A DNA stretch of 64,000 nt from Choristoneura fumiferana (GCF_025370935.1 NC_133485.1:3824284-3888283), one strand, 5' to 3'; positions 54,280-64,000 are shown, numbered from the stretch's first letter. Made by a program: numbers and translations. The notes: a model not told the origin generated them from the sequence alone.

Positions 54280-54548
54280 AATGGATGAACGTAAGTACAA
54301 AATTATATCAATACAGTTTCTTGTCTATTTTTTTACATTACATTTTAGGGCATCAAAAGTTGAATATGTTGCCGGACCAAAGTTGTTCGAGAGCACAGAA
54401 TAACAAAAACAAATTACCTATATTGTGACCATTTACTTAGATATCAACTGACAATGTGATTGATGCAACAGGTGATGTTGTTCAGCATTGGCTGGTAAAT
54501 ATAATGATAGAGTAAAATTTCTGTGGTTAGTGAAACATTATACTATAA

Positions 54549-54786
54549 CTAGCTGTTCGCCCTGCGACTCTGTCTACGAAGAATTCGCTTATCGCTTTCC
54601 TGCGAGTACTATGTATTTTTTCGGGATAAAACTGTGAGATAAAAAGTAGCCTATGTTCTTCCTCGGGACTCCAACTACCTACATAATGAATTTCGGCTAA
54701 ATCAGTTCAGCGGTTGAAGCATGAAAAGTTAACAGACAGACAGACAGAGTTCCTTTCACGTTTATAATATTAAATATAAGTAAGGA
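54549..54786 (-). mobile_element. Lep1-like Helitron inside the transposon
   Basis: On the minus strand it starts TCCTTACTTATATTTAATAT and ends at AGCTAG (54549-54552 is CTAG). A GACAGACAGACAG run and AGTAGCCTATGTTC complement are internal. It sits in the apparent intron of the remnant gene. Confidence 0.65.
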
Positions 54787-54814
54787 TTTATAATAATTTT
54801 GATCTTTTTTTCAG

Positions 54815-54879
54815 GTGGATGTAAACACACATTGGTGTTTTTATGTTGGTTGCAAGAAAAAGCCAGTGAAGGAGCATAA
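54815..54879 (+). pseudogene. Second exon remnant with SWIM-type GGCKH motif
   Basis: After the acceptor GATCTTTTTTTCAG one frame reads GCKHTLVFLCWLQEKASEGA and stops. In the arthropod SWIM-YqaJ family the equivalent region reads Gly-Gly-Cys-Lys-His followed by a hydrophobic segment with Leu-x-Trp-Leu. The Cys-x-His pair is the second half of the SWIM zinc site. The first Cys pair and the exonuclease domain are missing here. Confidence 0.5.
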
Positions 54880-55462
54880 CCTGTTTTTTCCAAGGACATG
54901 CATTTTTCCATAAAAAAGAGGCATAGAAGTACCACGGAACTCCTCAATGGTTAATGGAAGACAATAGAATAGACTTAAGATTTAGCACGGAAATGTAATT
55001 TTGAACATGACAATCTCTTAATACAGAAATGTATTTTTAGTTGACAATGCAAGTACAGTCGATAAAAAGTACAGTCAGCAAATTTTTTTTCTTAAAAATA
55101 TCATTTTTGGTTTTTATTTGTGTAAGCTTTTATTTTTCCTCACAATACTTTTTGTTGACTATACTTGTCTTGCATTGTCATCTAATCTGTAATCAGTATA
55201 AGTACTGCTGTGCTAAGCTAACGGTACTTTAAATTTGTATTCTCATTTTGGTTTATAATTATAATACATACATACTCGTACATTGCAAGTCGAATAAAAT
55301 ATTGTAAAATATGTTTCTTTTCACTTATGATTTACATCATCAAAAATAACGAAAAAATGTGCAGAATTTGTAACATTGCTTACAGAGATTTTGATTAGGT
55401 TTGATTCCCGGTCATGTATGTATTAGAGTCAGAAAAAATAAAACGGTTGAATGCCATATATA

Positions 55463-55674
55463 TCCATACTAATATTATAAATGCGAAAGTGTATATGTTT
55501 CTCCGTCTTTCACGTCGCAATGGAGCGACGGATCGACGTGATTTTGGCATAGAGATTGTTTATGGGCCACAGAGTGATATAGGCTACTTTTTATCCCGGA
55601 AAAATAAACAGTTCCCGAGGGAACAGCGCGGAACAACCGAATTCCACGCGGGCGAAGCCGCGGGCAAAAGCTAG
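55463..55674 (+). mobile_element. Lep1-like Helitron, intact ends
   Basis: It is a 212-base element with 5' TCCATACTAATATTATAAAT and 3' GCGAAGCCGCGGGCAAAAGC then TAG, giving CTAG at 55671-55674. The palindrome CGCGG-GCGAAG-CCGCG lies about 10 bases before the end, as rolling-circle transposons require. The flanking bases are A and T. It is non-coding and depends on a RepHel protein elsewhere. Confidence 0.85.
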
Positions 55675-56166
55675 TATATATACACACATCCAGTTCAAGT
55701 GGTAGAACAAACGATACAATCTAGGGTCACTGTCACAAGTACAAGTACTAAAAATACAAGTAAATCACCACGGTTTTGTTATAACTTATGATCAATGTAC
55801 GCATATTGTTTACACGTATAACACACAAGTTAATCAAACCACGGTTGCTTAGGAAATGAAAAGTTTAATATGATTGACAGCCCTTTTATAGCCTGCCGGA
55901 AAAATCTTAACAGCGCGATTCAGCTTTTCCTTGAGACGAGATAGTGACATCTTTTGATGCAAAAGTAAACTAAAATCCCGGTTTAACACATAGTGACCTA
56001 TAATATTTGTATCATATTTCCTTGTATTTCTTAGTAGTACTTCTAATGCCTTTATGGGGATGGCACAATATTTATTTCATTAAAAATACGACTTGTTTTT
56101 AAATTACCCTTTGCCAGGAATATTATATACATGTTCCAATAAATCGGATCTTTTGAGACATATGTT

Positions 56167-56409
56167 TATGCTAAACGTTTTTATGATAATTTGTGTATTT
56201 ATGAAATAAAAACAATATAAATTATTGCATTTTTATTATATTACTCTGCAAATTAACTAAAACCATCTAAAACACATGCAATGCGTTTAGCTTATGCTAA
56301 ACGTTTTTATGATAATTTGTACATTTATGACATAAATAAAACATAAATTACTGCATTTTTATTATATTACTCTGCAAATTAACTAAAACTATCTAAAACA
56401 CATGCAATA
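56167..56409. repeat. 126-base tandem duplication
   Basis: TATGCTAAACGTTTTTATGA and TATATTACTCTGCAAATTAA occur in both units, with the units starting at 56167 and 56293. Confidence 0.75.
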
Positions 56410-56905
56410 AGACAGATTTGTCTACATAATTTTATGTGGTTATGGTTAATAACAGAGACGCTTCAAAAATACGGATTCTTTTAATCTTCAAATCACGCAT
56501 TTCACATGTAACCTCAAGGTCGCTATGACTTTAGATGGAATCACCCCCTTTTTAGTAGCCACACAAAGCCACTTCATTCTGTAAATGATTTAGCAGAAAC
56601 TCTTCCTTCAATACACTTTGAAATAAAGAATATAAACCCATTTGTGCATAAATATTTTAATGTATTGCATGACTCTTACTGAGACCATGTCCTTTTTATT
56701 GTTTTGGTAAAAAAACACGATATCTCTCCCTTCTGTTATGTTCTCCTTTGCTGTGTTTGATGTTGAAGGGCTAGAGGGTTCGTATAATCATGTTGTTGAT
56801 GAGCAACTTGCAGTGGAAGATGAAGTCGCTTGTAAAGACTAGGATGCATAAATACGCAGAATTCTGAAAATCTCGTCTGTATTTCATAGACCAAGGTACA
56901 AAGCA

Positions 56906-56968
56906 TTAGAGAACATTTCTGTAATGCTCCATTTCAACTCGAATACTGTCGGAGTCGTCTGAATCCAT
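56906..56968 (-). pseudogene. Second transposon gene remnant, N-terminus
   Basis: Just inside the right inverted repeat an ATG opens the frame MDSDDSDSIRVEMEHYRNVL and stops at a TAA after 20 codons. The acidic Ser/Asp start is common in insect transposases. Downstream the sequence is no longer open in any single frame. It converges with the 54145 gene remnant, a two-gene arrangement. The transposase class cannot be read from this. Confidence 0.4.
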
Positions 56969-57014
56969 TGTAGGGATACTGTGATTCGAATTTACTCGTA
57001 AGGCAGTCCAAATG

Positions 57015-57481
57015 TCAAGCCAAGGGTGGCCGAGAATGCAAGATAACGTTGTCTAAGAAACAGAGCCAAAATAGTCGTCGAAAATATCCAATCGTAGTCA
57101 AATTATCGTGCAAAGGTTGTGGAGAGATGTGGCAAATTCAAAAGTCCAGTTTGGGCTGAGGTCGTAAAAAATTATCCAAACAAAAAACACACTGATCGCA
57201 CCAAATCGCAAAGTAAATAAAACGGTTTTAGGTTAGATTCTACTTGACAGTGACAGCAGTGACAGTTGACTTCGTTTTTTTTTTTTACTGTTTCTACTAA
57301 GTACTGAGCCCTCAACGGTTCTGCTATTTCAATCTCACAAACGTCATATCGACCACTTAAAAAAATATTTCTAATTAATAAGAGGAAATAAAAATAAAAG
57401 AGCTGCAGTTCCTCGATTATTAAGACGTCGACTATCGAAGAAAAATATATTTAGCACCTCTTCAAAAAACTTTACTTAGCC
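57015..57481. repeat. Right terminal inverted repeat of the DNA transposon
   Basis: Mirror of 53631-54110. It includes AAACGGTTTTAGGTTAGATT and ends CTTTACTTAGCC. Confidence 0.75.
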
Positions 57482-57523
57482 AATTGATATGGACCTCCGC
57501 AAAGTAACGCTGATTCAATAAAT
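57482..57523. mobile_element. Outer end of the right PLE terminal region
   Basis: AATTGATATGGACCTCCGCA then AAGTAACGCTGATTCAATAA completes the terminal region begun at 53304. Related ends are at 8069-8174. Confidence 0.75.
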
Positions 57524-57536
57524 TAGTACAAAATAA
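57524..57536. repeat. Target-site duplication, right copy
   Basis: TAGTACAAAATAA, identical to 52154-52166. Confidence 0.75.
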
Positions 57537-57772
57537 AGTCACTTCCCGCCGTCTGTACGCTTAAATCTTTAAAACTATGCGACGGATTTAAATGCGGTAC
57601 TAATGAGTACCTATACATAATTTTTCACGGAAGGATGCTATAGTAATACATAATACATACGAGTATAATATTAAGTATATTATACTAGCAACGCACGACT
57701 TCGATAATTTGGTCTTTGAGCATAATAAACTGAAACATAATAATAAATTAGTAAAACTTGAAATACTTTTAT

Positions 57773-58169
57773 AAAGGCTGACCAGAATTATAAAATACCT
57801 CGCCATATTGCGGAGAACCAATAGAACTAATTTCTTGCCCTGGTAACACTAAATTCAAATGTCATTTGTCTATTGCTGTCAAAGTTTACCGTTGTTTGCG
57901 CGTGGTATTTTAAAGTGTTATTTTGTGTTTTTGTGCGTTAAAATGCCGAAGATTGTCTATAGGTTTGGAAGAAAATAATTTACAATGTATAAAAATATTT
58001 GTCATAGAAAAAGTCTGAGGGATTAGAAAATATTCCTTCAAATAACATCACCGACACCGTTGTCAATATATATGATAGGTATCGTATAGTAAGTGTGAAG
58101 AATGCTGCAATATAAAACGTAGGAGTGCTGTCCTCGCGTCCGGTTTTTTTATATTCCTGGTCAGCCTTT
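57773..58169. mobile_element. TIR element with residual gene start
   Basis: AAAGGCTGACCAGAATTATA at the left and TATATTCCTGGTCAGCCTTT at the right are inverted ends. Inside, GTGCGTTAAAATGCCGAAG opens a 10-codon frame (MPKIVYRFGRK) that stops at TAA. The piece looks like an internally deleted derivative that kept the promoter and first codons of a transposon gene. Confidence 0.55.
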
Positions 58170-58466
58170 ACCTACCTACACAATAAAATAAACAATATTA
58201 ATTAAAAATATTATTTTAAAGTGCCACTTCACTTTATCCTTGTGAAAACATATCAGGGCTATTTTTGCGACGGGAAAAATACTAACCAAATTTAGTCATA
58301 ATTTTCGTGAATGTTTTTCACTAGAAAGAATTTAGCTGTCCAAATGTTAGGGTAATAATGGCGCCGGTAGACCTATTAATCACCCAAGGAAGTCTTGATA
58401 GAGATCAAAAACTTATGACAAATTACTCTGCAAGTCGTTTAAATGAAACTACATGGATCAAATATC
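58170..58466. other. Unassigned spacer
   Basis: Nothing is recognised. Confidence 0.4.
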
Positions 58467-58616
58467 TGACTAAGGGGCTGTTTCACCATCCATTGATTAG
58501 TGTTAACTGGCGGTTAGGTGTGATGCCGTCTCTATTTGTTTTGTTCGAATAGACGGAGACGGCATCACATTTAACCGTAGGTTAGCGCTAATCAATGGAT
58601 GGTGAAACAGCCCCTA
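58467..58616. mobile_element. Palindromic MITE (GGGGCTGTTTCA family), intact
   Basis: GGGGCTGTTTCACCATCCAT then TGATTAG and a GATGCCGTCTC arm are mirrored precisely. TAA on both sides fits the TWA target of PIF/Harbinger elements. The whole 150 bases can fold as one hairpin. Confidence 0.75.
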
Positions 58617-58619
58617 AGA

Positions 58620-59093
58620 GTGTGTCAGGCCACGCGCAGTCTAGGGTTCACCAACATCTCATCATCATCATATCAGCTGTAGGACTTAGGCCTCCTCTAT
58701 AGTGTAGTATAGCACTATTTAATACGCAGCAAATATTCTCTAAAAGTTTTGATTCAATGGCGAAATTGCGAAAGGCTCTTTATTAGAGCCTTGATTTGAA
58801 ACCCTAAAAACGAATCTGAAAGTAAAACCTGAAATAATTCATTTGGACAAATTGATCTTATACAAAATGATTTCAAATAGCCTAGTCCAAAGCTTTGAAC
58901 CTCAAAAAGGAAGATTTCTTCATAATTTAGTCTATAAAGACGGATTTTATGAAATTCTGCCGGGAAAGTATAAGAGATTGAAAGTTCACCCGCAACAAAA
59001 ATAAGCAAACAAATCTCAGAATTTGAGTGGCGATCACGAACCAAAAGACAAAACGATGACTGAGATGCCTACCACTAGATGAACTCTTACAGT
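58620..59093. other. Mostly unassigned, with a short LINE tail scrap
   Basis: CATCATCATATCAGCTGTAG at 58665-58685 resembles an antisense RTE-like tail. The rest has no recognised feature. Confidence 0.35.
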
Positions 59094-59200
59094 TACAGGC
59101 AATCAGTGGATGCAAGTGGCGATGTGTCATTAGTTATGGCGTTATCTAAGAGTGATGCCTTTGAATTGCAGTGGATGTTTTCCGGTTGATAATGATTGAA
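59094..59200 (+). mobile_element. RTE-like LINE 3' tail, decayed
   Basis: AATCAGTGGATGCAAGTGGC, GTCATTAGTTATGGCGTTAT and AGTGGATGTTTTCCGGTTGA match 37376-37470. Confidence 0.65.
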
Positions 59201-59874
59201 AATTGCATGGGAATTAACCAGCATCACTTCTTACCAATTATGAGGTAGTTAAGAACCCTAAAATCTGGTAACAATATTCTCCAAAATCTTGCTATAACGG
59301 CCTCAATTGAAAACTTTAATACGCCCTTTCCATTCTGATAGGACAGTACATTAAAAAACCGTTAACGCGAAAAGTGGGTTCCAGGACAACAGCGAAGCTA
59401 GGAGATCAAAAGGCCTATTAATCGATTGCCGAACCCGGGCCGTGTCACGTTTCCATTCAAATCACGTGCTTGATGACTTTCCATTCCCTCTGTGTCCCTG
59501 CCAACCTAACCAGACCCACCTCACCTTTCATCGCTAATTTAGAATACACAACGAACAACGCGTGAAAAAGGACATCGGGGATCAGAATACACTGGTCTTC
59601 AGAAATTCCAGAAATGAATTGAGGGAAATTAATTAGGGTCAATGAATATTGGCTTTAGCGTAAAAATATGCTGAAATGTCTTAAGCGGTGTTTCAGGGTT
59701 GGTAAGTGTTATGAATATTTAAGCTGTGTCGCTGGCACTACAGCTTTAAAATTAATCGACTTTTTAGAATGATAATGGATATAATTTTGAAGTTTTAATA
59801 CAGTTCAGAGAAATACTCGTAACTTATTTGTGTTTCAAGAGATTATCATGATGAACTGTAAGACTTTCCTAGAG
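59201..59874. other. Unassigned spacer
   Basis: No gene is recognised. Confidence 0.4.
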
Positions 59875-60090
59875 CTCTTCCAAAGCACGCCGTAATGTCC
59901 AGTTGGTCCTGGGTTGCACATATACATTGGAATCTTGCAACTTTTACCAGCTCATCAGTCCACCTTTCAGAGGGTCTACTCATACTGGCTCTTCTAGTAC
60001 GTGATTGCTAGCGCATTGGCCCCAAAGGCTTTCAGTTTTTTGAGCACATTAGTGGCCACCACTGTTACTCAAGTTTCGCCCATTTTTCGG
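59875..60090 (-). mobile_element. LINE C-terminal fragment, strongly decayed
   Basis: The minus strand has RWTDELVKVAR-like sequence followed by residues resembling CATQDQLD, with stops between. Order and spacing match the PTRWTDD...RWMQAA end of RTE-like proteins. Confidence 0.4.
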
Positions 60091-60133
60091 GCCATGTCGC
60101 TTACTCTTTAAGTCGCAACCACGTTAACCGGTT

Positions 60134-60550
60134 AAGGTCACAGCTCATTAGATCCATCCGGCTCCCGATCAGCTCCGCCTCGCCGCGAGAACTTAGTGTT
60201 CTTTATATGGATTTGTATGGGCATGCGCTTATTACATCAACTCCGTAGCGTCACCGGATCGCCTCGGTTAGGCCACTCGGTGATAGCTCGCTACTCGCAT
60301 GCTTGCCTCGCGTGAACCGCGCGCGGTCGACGCGGCGCTTCCGACCCTCATTTTATGATAGACTACTCGGAATTTCGTGGACCACGCGACGTCCACTCGT
60401 TGACCACCCGACGTTTACTCGTTGACCAGGCAAGGTCCTCTCGTTGTTAACGCGGCGTCCACCCGTGGACCACCTGTCGACAACGAGTGGACGCCGAAAG
60501 CCAAGGCGGTGCTGGTCGGGTGCCGGGTGGCTCTAATGAGCTGGGACCTT
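60134..60550. mobile_element. GC-rich TIR element with internal minisatellite
   Basis: AAGGTCACAGCTCATTAGAT then CCATCCGGCTCCCGATCAG is mirrored by CTGGTCGGGTGCCGGGTGG and CTCTAATGAGCTGGGACCTT, giving arms of about 45 bases with scattered mismatches. Inside, a 21-base unit GACGTCCACTCGTTGACCAC repeats four to five times (60388-60475). No coding frame. Confidence 0.65.
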
Positions 60551-62059
60551 TGATGATACTAGTTTTAAATTTTTACAATGAGAACTTTCATCACCGTAGA
60601 AGAGAGAAACAGGGAGAGATACTTATTCATACGAATTCGACACACGCGCAAACAAAAATAACGCAATATAAAAGTAAAAATAAAAATACAAGCAAATGCT
60701 TCATGTCTACTAACAACCAACATTCTACAATATTATAGCGGTAGAAAGACATTTCGGTTTTCTACAGGTTTCTATGTCGGAGAGTAGTTGGAGAAGTACC
60801 TTGGATGGATTTTCATACATATTTGGAAATATATAGAAACAGAAGACGACGGTGTCAGACAGAAATAACATTAAAAAATAGTTGAGTTTTACCAACAAAA
60901 TTAAAGTTGTAATATGTAACACAGCAAACATTCAAATTAATCTCATAGACCTAAAGCTTACCAATGATAATCTTTAGAATCAGAATCATTTATTATCATA
61001 ACTTTAATTTCACACCTTAAATTTCCTTGCCATACATATAACACGATTGCTCGCGTCTGCGATAGTCTCATTAGTCGTAATAAACCTCTGACATATTCTA
61101 GATAATTTATGTAAACGAAACCCTATGTACTTCTGGTAGTAATTAAAAGGGGGAGACCGACTCCGTACTAAAAAAAAGGGGTGGCGCTTTTTATTTGAAA
61201 ACCTCTTCAAACTCGCTTCGCGCTCGGAAAAAACCTTTTCATGAGGCTGGGATAATTTTAATTTACACATTGTTTTGTTTCTGCTGTGTTTTTCTGTAAA
61301 TAATCACGTACTGGCTAAATATTGTAATTGTATTCTATATAGGTAGCTCTTTTAAGTAAGTAAGTAAATCTTTATACTAAAATAGGTCTGTGTCCTGTAC
61401 ACTTTGCGAGTCTACCTGTGCGTAGCTTAAAACTGACGAAATGTGTCCCGTGCACTTTTAAACCTACTCCATCTTTTGAAAAAAAATCCAAACACAGATT
61501 CGACAAAAGAAATGATAAAAGTAGGTAGGTATATTTTACGAAAATTTGTTAAAAAATTCAATAAATATGTAAAACAGAATAGATACCCGGTCATACGAAA
61601 TCTTTTTTACCTAAGCTAATAGAGACGCTTCGCTAGCGCTTCGTGCTCGCCTGGTAGTAAAAACGAAAGTTTGCGAGTAATTGTTACTCTTTCAAGCTAA
61701 AACGGTATAAACGATTCGGTTAACATTTTGTAATTATACTTAAATAGTTGAATTGCTAAAGTATTTCTTTCGTATGTGTAAGGCCCAAAGGTTTAAATAA
61801 TCACCTAGTCCCGAGTCTATTTCACTCCGAATTCCTAGTTTTCATTTCGCTATTCGAAACTGTAGGACAAGTCGTTCCATTGGGGTTAAGTGACGTAAAT
61901 GGTGTCGTTCCAAAAGTAATTTCGGAGCAAAGTTGCCGAAGCAGGCAATTTTAGTGTAACTGTTATGATGATAATGAACAGCGAGATTCATGTTGTTCTT
62001 CAATTTATTCGCTTCGTGAATGGTCAAGACTCATAATGATGTTAAGTTACGTCAAAAAT
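60551..62059. other. Unassigned AT-rich region
   Basis: Several 60-88 codon frames on the minus strand lack motifs, start context or splice sites. TAAGTAAGTAAGTAAA at 61356-61371 is a short tetranucleotide run. Confidence 0.4.
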
Positions 62060-62100
62060 GATAACTAGAAATAAATACGTTTTTGTAAAAAAAACATAGG

Positions 62101-62275
62101 TGCTTCCAAGCTCTTGGTTGAGATCGAAACGCGTCAGTGTACTGTAGTGGTGATAGATGGGTTTGTGTGATATGTGTGTGTTCTTACAGTGTGAGGAACA
62201 TCATGAACACGCATATGTTGCATAAACGTAGCTATCACAAGGTCGCGGGTGAGCAAAGAAATTCTTAGTTCATAC
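62101..62275 (+). mobile_element. Penelope-like terminal fragment with 5'-truncated hammerhead
   Basis: It begins at GCTCTTGGTTGAGATCGAAA then CGCGTCAGTG, keeping half of stem II, GAAA and GUC but not the CUGANGA box. It then continues through GTGATAGATGGGTTTGTGTG to AAGGTCGCGGGTGAGCAAAG. Confidence 0.75.
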
Positions 62276-62343
62276 CTACAAGCTCTTTTGCTGTCTGTAA
62301 ACTTTCATTACCTTCAAGAAAAAAATAAACAAAAATTAAGGCT

Positions 62344-62455
62344 AAGTCTCCTTTCAGAACGAGAGGGCTTGAGCCGTACTTCCCACAGGGGCCCAGTATG
62401 GATTGAGAACTTCACACGCACTTGAATTGTTTCGCAGGTTATGCAGTTTTCTTCA
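62344..62455 (-). mobile_element. SINE fragment (29449 family)
   Basis: CAGAACGAGAGGGCTTGAGC then CTTCACACGCACTTGAATTG is the antisense body of the tRNA-derived SINE. Confidence 0.6.
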
Positions 62456-62554
62456 CACACACACGCACACACAAACATTATGCCTATACGCCAAACGGGG
62501 TAGGCCGAGCACACGAAACGTTGCCGCTTCGGAGCCACTTTTAGCAATTTTAGG

Positions 62555-62712
62555 TTTTTAGTTTGACAAAAACGGTACATTAGTGACAGGTTGCTAGCCT
62601 GTCGTGTACAGTATACCTTACCTTAACCTATATCCTCAGTCGCCTCTTCCGCCATCCACGGAAGAAATGGAGAGGTGAAATTCTAACCCGACACCACACG
62701 GGACAGTTTGGA
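62555..62712. mobile_element. Fragment of a common lepidopteran LINE or SINE end
   Basis: GTGACAGGTTGCTAGCCTGT, CTCAGTCGCCTCTTCCGCCA and TCCACGGAAGAAATGGAGAG recall a widespread repeat with TTAGTCGCCTTTTACGACAT. Identity is moderate. Confidence 0.45.
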
Positions 62713-62739
62713 CATGGTCATAAATTTCACAACCCCATT

Positions 62740-63100
62740 TCTTCTTCTTCTTCTTTAGGTGCCATCTCCTACCGGAGGTCGGCTATCATTAGTGCTATCC
62801 TTATCTTCGACACAGCAGCTCGGAACATTACAGGGATCTCGTGCTAAGGTTGAACCATATCCGGAGATTTTAAGCCACGAAGTACGCCTTCTTCCGGGCG
62901 GTCGCTTTCCTTGGATTTTTCCCTTGCATGATGAGTTGGAGTAGGTTATATTTATCATTACGCATTATGTGACCAAAATGCTTGCGTTTCTTGACAGTTT
63001 TCAAGATCTCTACCTTTTTGTTAACCATCTGCAAAACTCTTTCATTTGATACTTTATCTGTCCACGATATTTTCAAAATTCTTCTGTACACCCATAAATT
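62740..63100 (-). pseudogene. Non-LTR retrotransposon C-terminal fragment, frameshifted
   Basis: On the minus strand RRILKISWTDKVSNERVLQM, then KRKHFGHIMRNDKYNLLQLI and MQGK, followed in a shifted frame by PPGRRRTSWLKI. This is the conserved end of an endonuclease-reverse transcriptase of a second LINE type (W-x-D-x-x-x-N-E, then GHIMR). A (GAA)n run at about 62742-62757 (read as CTT) forms its 3' tail. The polymerase core is absent. Confidence 0.7.
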
Positions 63101-63119
63101 ATAAATTTCACAACCCCAT

Positions 63120-63220
63120 TAAACGTCATAAATTTATTTATTTCTCCAAGATGCGAGCATGGATCTGAACCCACCATCCTCATAAAGCGGCCATACTTCA
63201 AACCACTAGGCCACCCTTCC
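63120..63220 (-). mobile_element. tRNA-derived SINE fragment
   Basis: The minus strand has GGTGGCCTAGTGGTTTGAAG (A-box region) and GTGGGTTCAGATCCATGCTC (B-box region) with an AAATAAATAAATTTATG tail. Confidence 0.55.
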
Positions 63221-63600
63221 ACCAAGAGTTTAATTCAAAGGCATTCACACACCCCCGTGGCAAATATGTCTAACAGTCAAAGCTAAGGGTAGAGTTTCAG
63301 CCAAGTCCCAAAGTTTAGCTTTGCTGCTGGCACGAAGTATTTAGAGAATTCATTGACTGAAACAACTTGTTTTAAGGTGTCAAATTTAGTTTTGTACAAA
63401 GTTTCGTTCGAGTCTGATGAATTTTGGACCAGGGTTGAAAATTAGTTGCGAAATCTCTTTTATGAATAGTTAAAGCAATTTGGAAATTAATTTTAATCTT
63501 GAGTTTAGTAAAGTTAAGTCGGTATATTAATTTAAAATATAAGTTTTCAGATTTAAAAGAAATAAATACTCGTAGCTGATAAATAAACTACTAAGCAGTA
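63221..63600. other. Unassigned spacer
   Basis: Nothing is recognised. Confidence 0.4.
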
Positions 63601-63603
63601 ATG

Positions 63604-63650
63604 ATACTATACTAATTTTATAAACGCGAAAGCCTGTATATATGTTTAAG
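63604..63650 (+). mobile_element. Lep1-like Helitron 5' scrap
   Basis: ATACTATACTAATTTTATAA then ACGCGAAAGCCTG. Confidence 0.4.
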
Positions 63651-63672
63651 GGTGTGCGTTGGGTTTAAAATG

Positions 63673-63813
63673 ATTAAGGGAATGTTTCACGACCTATTGA
63701 TTAATTTTATTTGACGGATAAATGTGATGCTGTCTCCATCTATTCAAACAAAACAAACAGAGACGGCAGCACACTTATCCATCAAATAAATTTAATCAAT
63801 GGATGGAGGGGTT
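63673..63813. mobile_element. Palindromic MITE (GGGGCTGTTTCA family), diverged
   Basis: GGGAATGTTTCACGACCTAT, TGATGCTGTCTCCATCTATT and the mirrored AGACGGCAGCACACTTATC are followed by AATCAATGGATGG. TAA-like bases flank both ends. Confidence 0.65.
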
Positions 63814-63819
63814 AATGTA

Positions 63820-64000
63820 TTGCACATAGCACGAAGAATTGCGAAACTGAAGTGGCAGTGGGCGGGGCACATTGCTCGCAGGACTGATGGCCGATGGAGT
63901 CAGAAGGTTCTCGAATATTGTCCGCGGACCGGCACACGAGCTGTTGGTAGGCCTCCAACAAGATGGAGCGACGACCTGGTTAAGATCGCGGGATCGCGTT
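63820..64000 (+). pseudogene. RTE-like LINE C-terminal fragment, runs off the window
   Basis: The open frame has HIARRIAKLKWQWAGHIARR, TDGRWSQKVLEYCPRTGTRA, VGRPPTRWSDDLVKIAGSR. It is closer to the RTE-like consensus than 28384-28760 and has no frameshift up to the window edge. It is joined directly to the MITE at 63813, so the 5' part is missing. The ending lies outside the window. Confidence 0.75.

Larger units (their letters stand above)
53631..57481. mobile_element. 3.85-kb DNA transposon with about 470-base inverted ends
   Basis: The left end GGCTAAGTAAAGTTTTTTGA is mirrored at the right end. Similarity continues inward through TTAATAATCGAGGAACTGCA, AGCAGAACCGTTGAGGGCTC, TTTTATTTACTTTGCGATTT and CTTGGCTTGACTTTTGGACC, to about 54110 and 57015. 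Remnants of two convergent genes begin just inside each end (54145 and 56968). Two Helitrons are nested inside. Internal deletions and stops make the copy non-autonomous. The superfamily is uncertain. A four-base AATT duplication is consistent with the empty-site comparison. Confidence 0.8.
52167..57523 (-). mobile_element. Penelope-like retroelement with inverted terminal regions, interrupted by a DNA transposon
   Basis: The element proper is about 1.5 kb. It consists of an endonuclease frame on the minus strand between two long terminal regions in inverted orientation (52167-52490 versus 53304-53626 plus 57482-57523). The outer part of the right region, including GATATGGACCTCCGCAAAG and ATTCAATAAAT, was separated from the rest by the 3.85-kb transposon at 53631-57481. 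A 13-base duplication borders the whole. The reverse transcriptase is missing, so the copy is 5'-truncated and could move only with help from another element. Confidence 0.8.

Overview
The window is AT-rich eukaryotic DNA dominated by degraded interspersed repeats, and I see no complete host gene. The repeat set points to a moth or butterfly (Lepidoptera). It includes Lep1-like Helitrons (5' TC, 3' CTAG, palindrome just before the 3' end), RTE-like and other non-LTR retrotransposon tails ending in GATGAT runs or poly-A, several tRNA-derived SINE families, many short inverted-repeat elements, and Penelope-like element (PLE) fragments. The species cannot be named from sequence alone. These family assignments rest on recognition, not on a database search.

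Layout: 1-8 kb holds LINE and SINE fragments, a 540-bp element with 20-bp perfect terminal inverted repeats that encloses a hammerhead-like foldback (4.7-5.3 kb), small MITEs, and a GC-rich possible terminal exon on the minus strand (7.3 kb). 8-24 kb is mostly unassigned AT-rich DNA with scattered repeats and two exon-like segments (9.34 kb and 20.53 kb). A palindrome-rich cluster lies at 21.9-22.4 kb. 24-40 kb has foldbacks, a 390-bp-period dimer of a tRNA-like unit, RTE tails, a complete-looking tRNA-derived SINE (29.4 kb) and a long CA microsatellite. 40-52 kb has Helitron pieces, more SINEs, exon-like segments (47.5 and 51.0 kb) and a cluster of GAGCATGC palindromes split by a repeat insertion.

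The best-resolved structure is at 52.15-57.54 kb. It is a PLE copy with an open 245-codon GIY-YIG endonuclease frame, flanked by about 320-bp inverted terminal regions that each carry a hammerhead-ribozyme motif, with a 13-bp target-site duplication. One of its terminal regions is interrupted by a 3.85-kb DNA transposon with long inverted repeats and an apparent AATT duplication. That transposon contains remnants of two convergent genes, one resembling arthropod transposon proteins with a SWIM zinc finger, and it has itself received two short Helitrons. The order of insertion was therefore PLE, then DNA transposon, then Helitrons. 58-64 kb returns to MITEs, LINE tails and a further PLE fragment, and ends inside an RTE-like reading frame.

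Most things in this window are independent mobile-element insertions rather than a pathway. Candidate host exons are called only from splice-site context and open frame, so their confidence is low.
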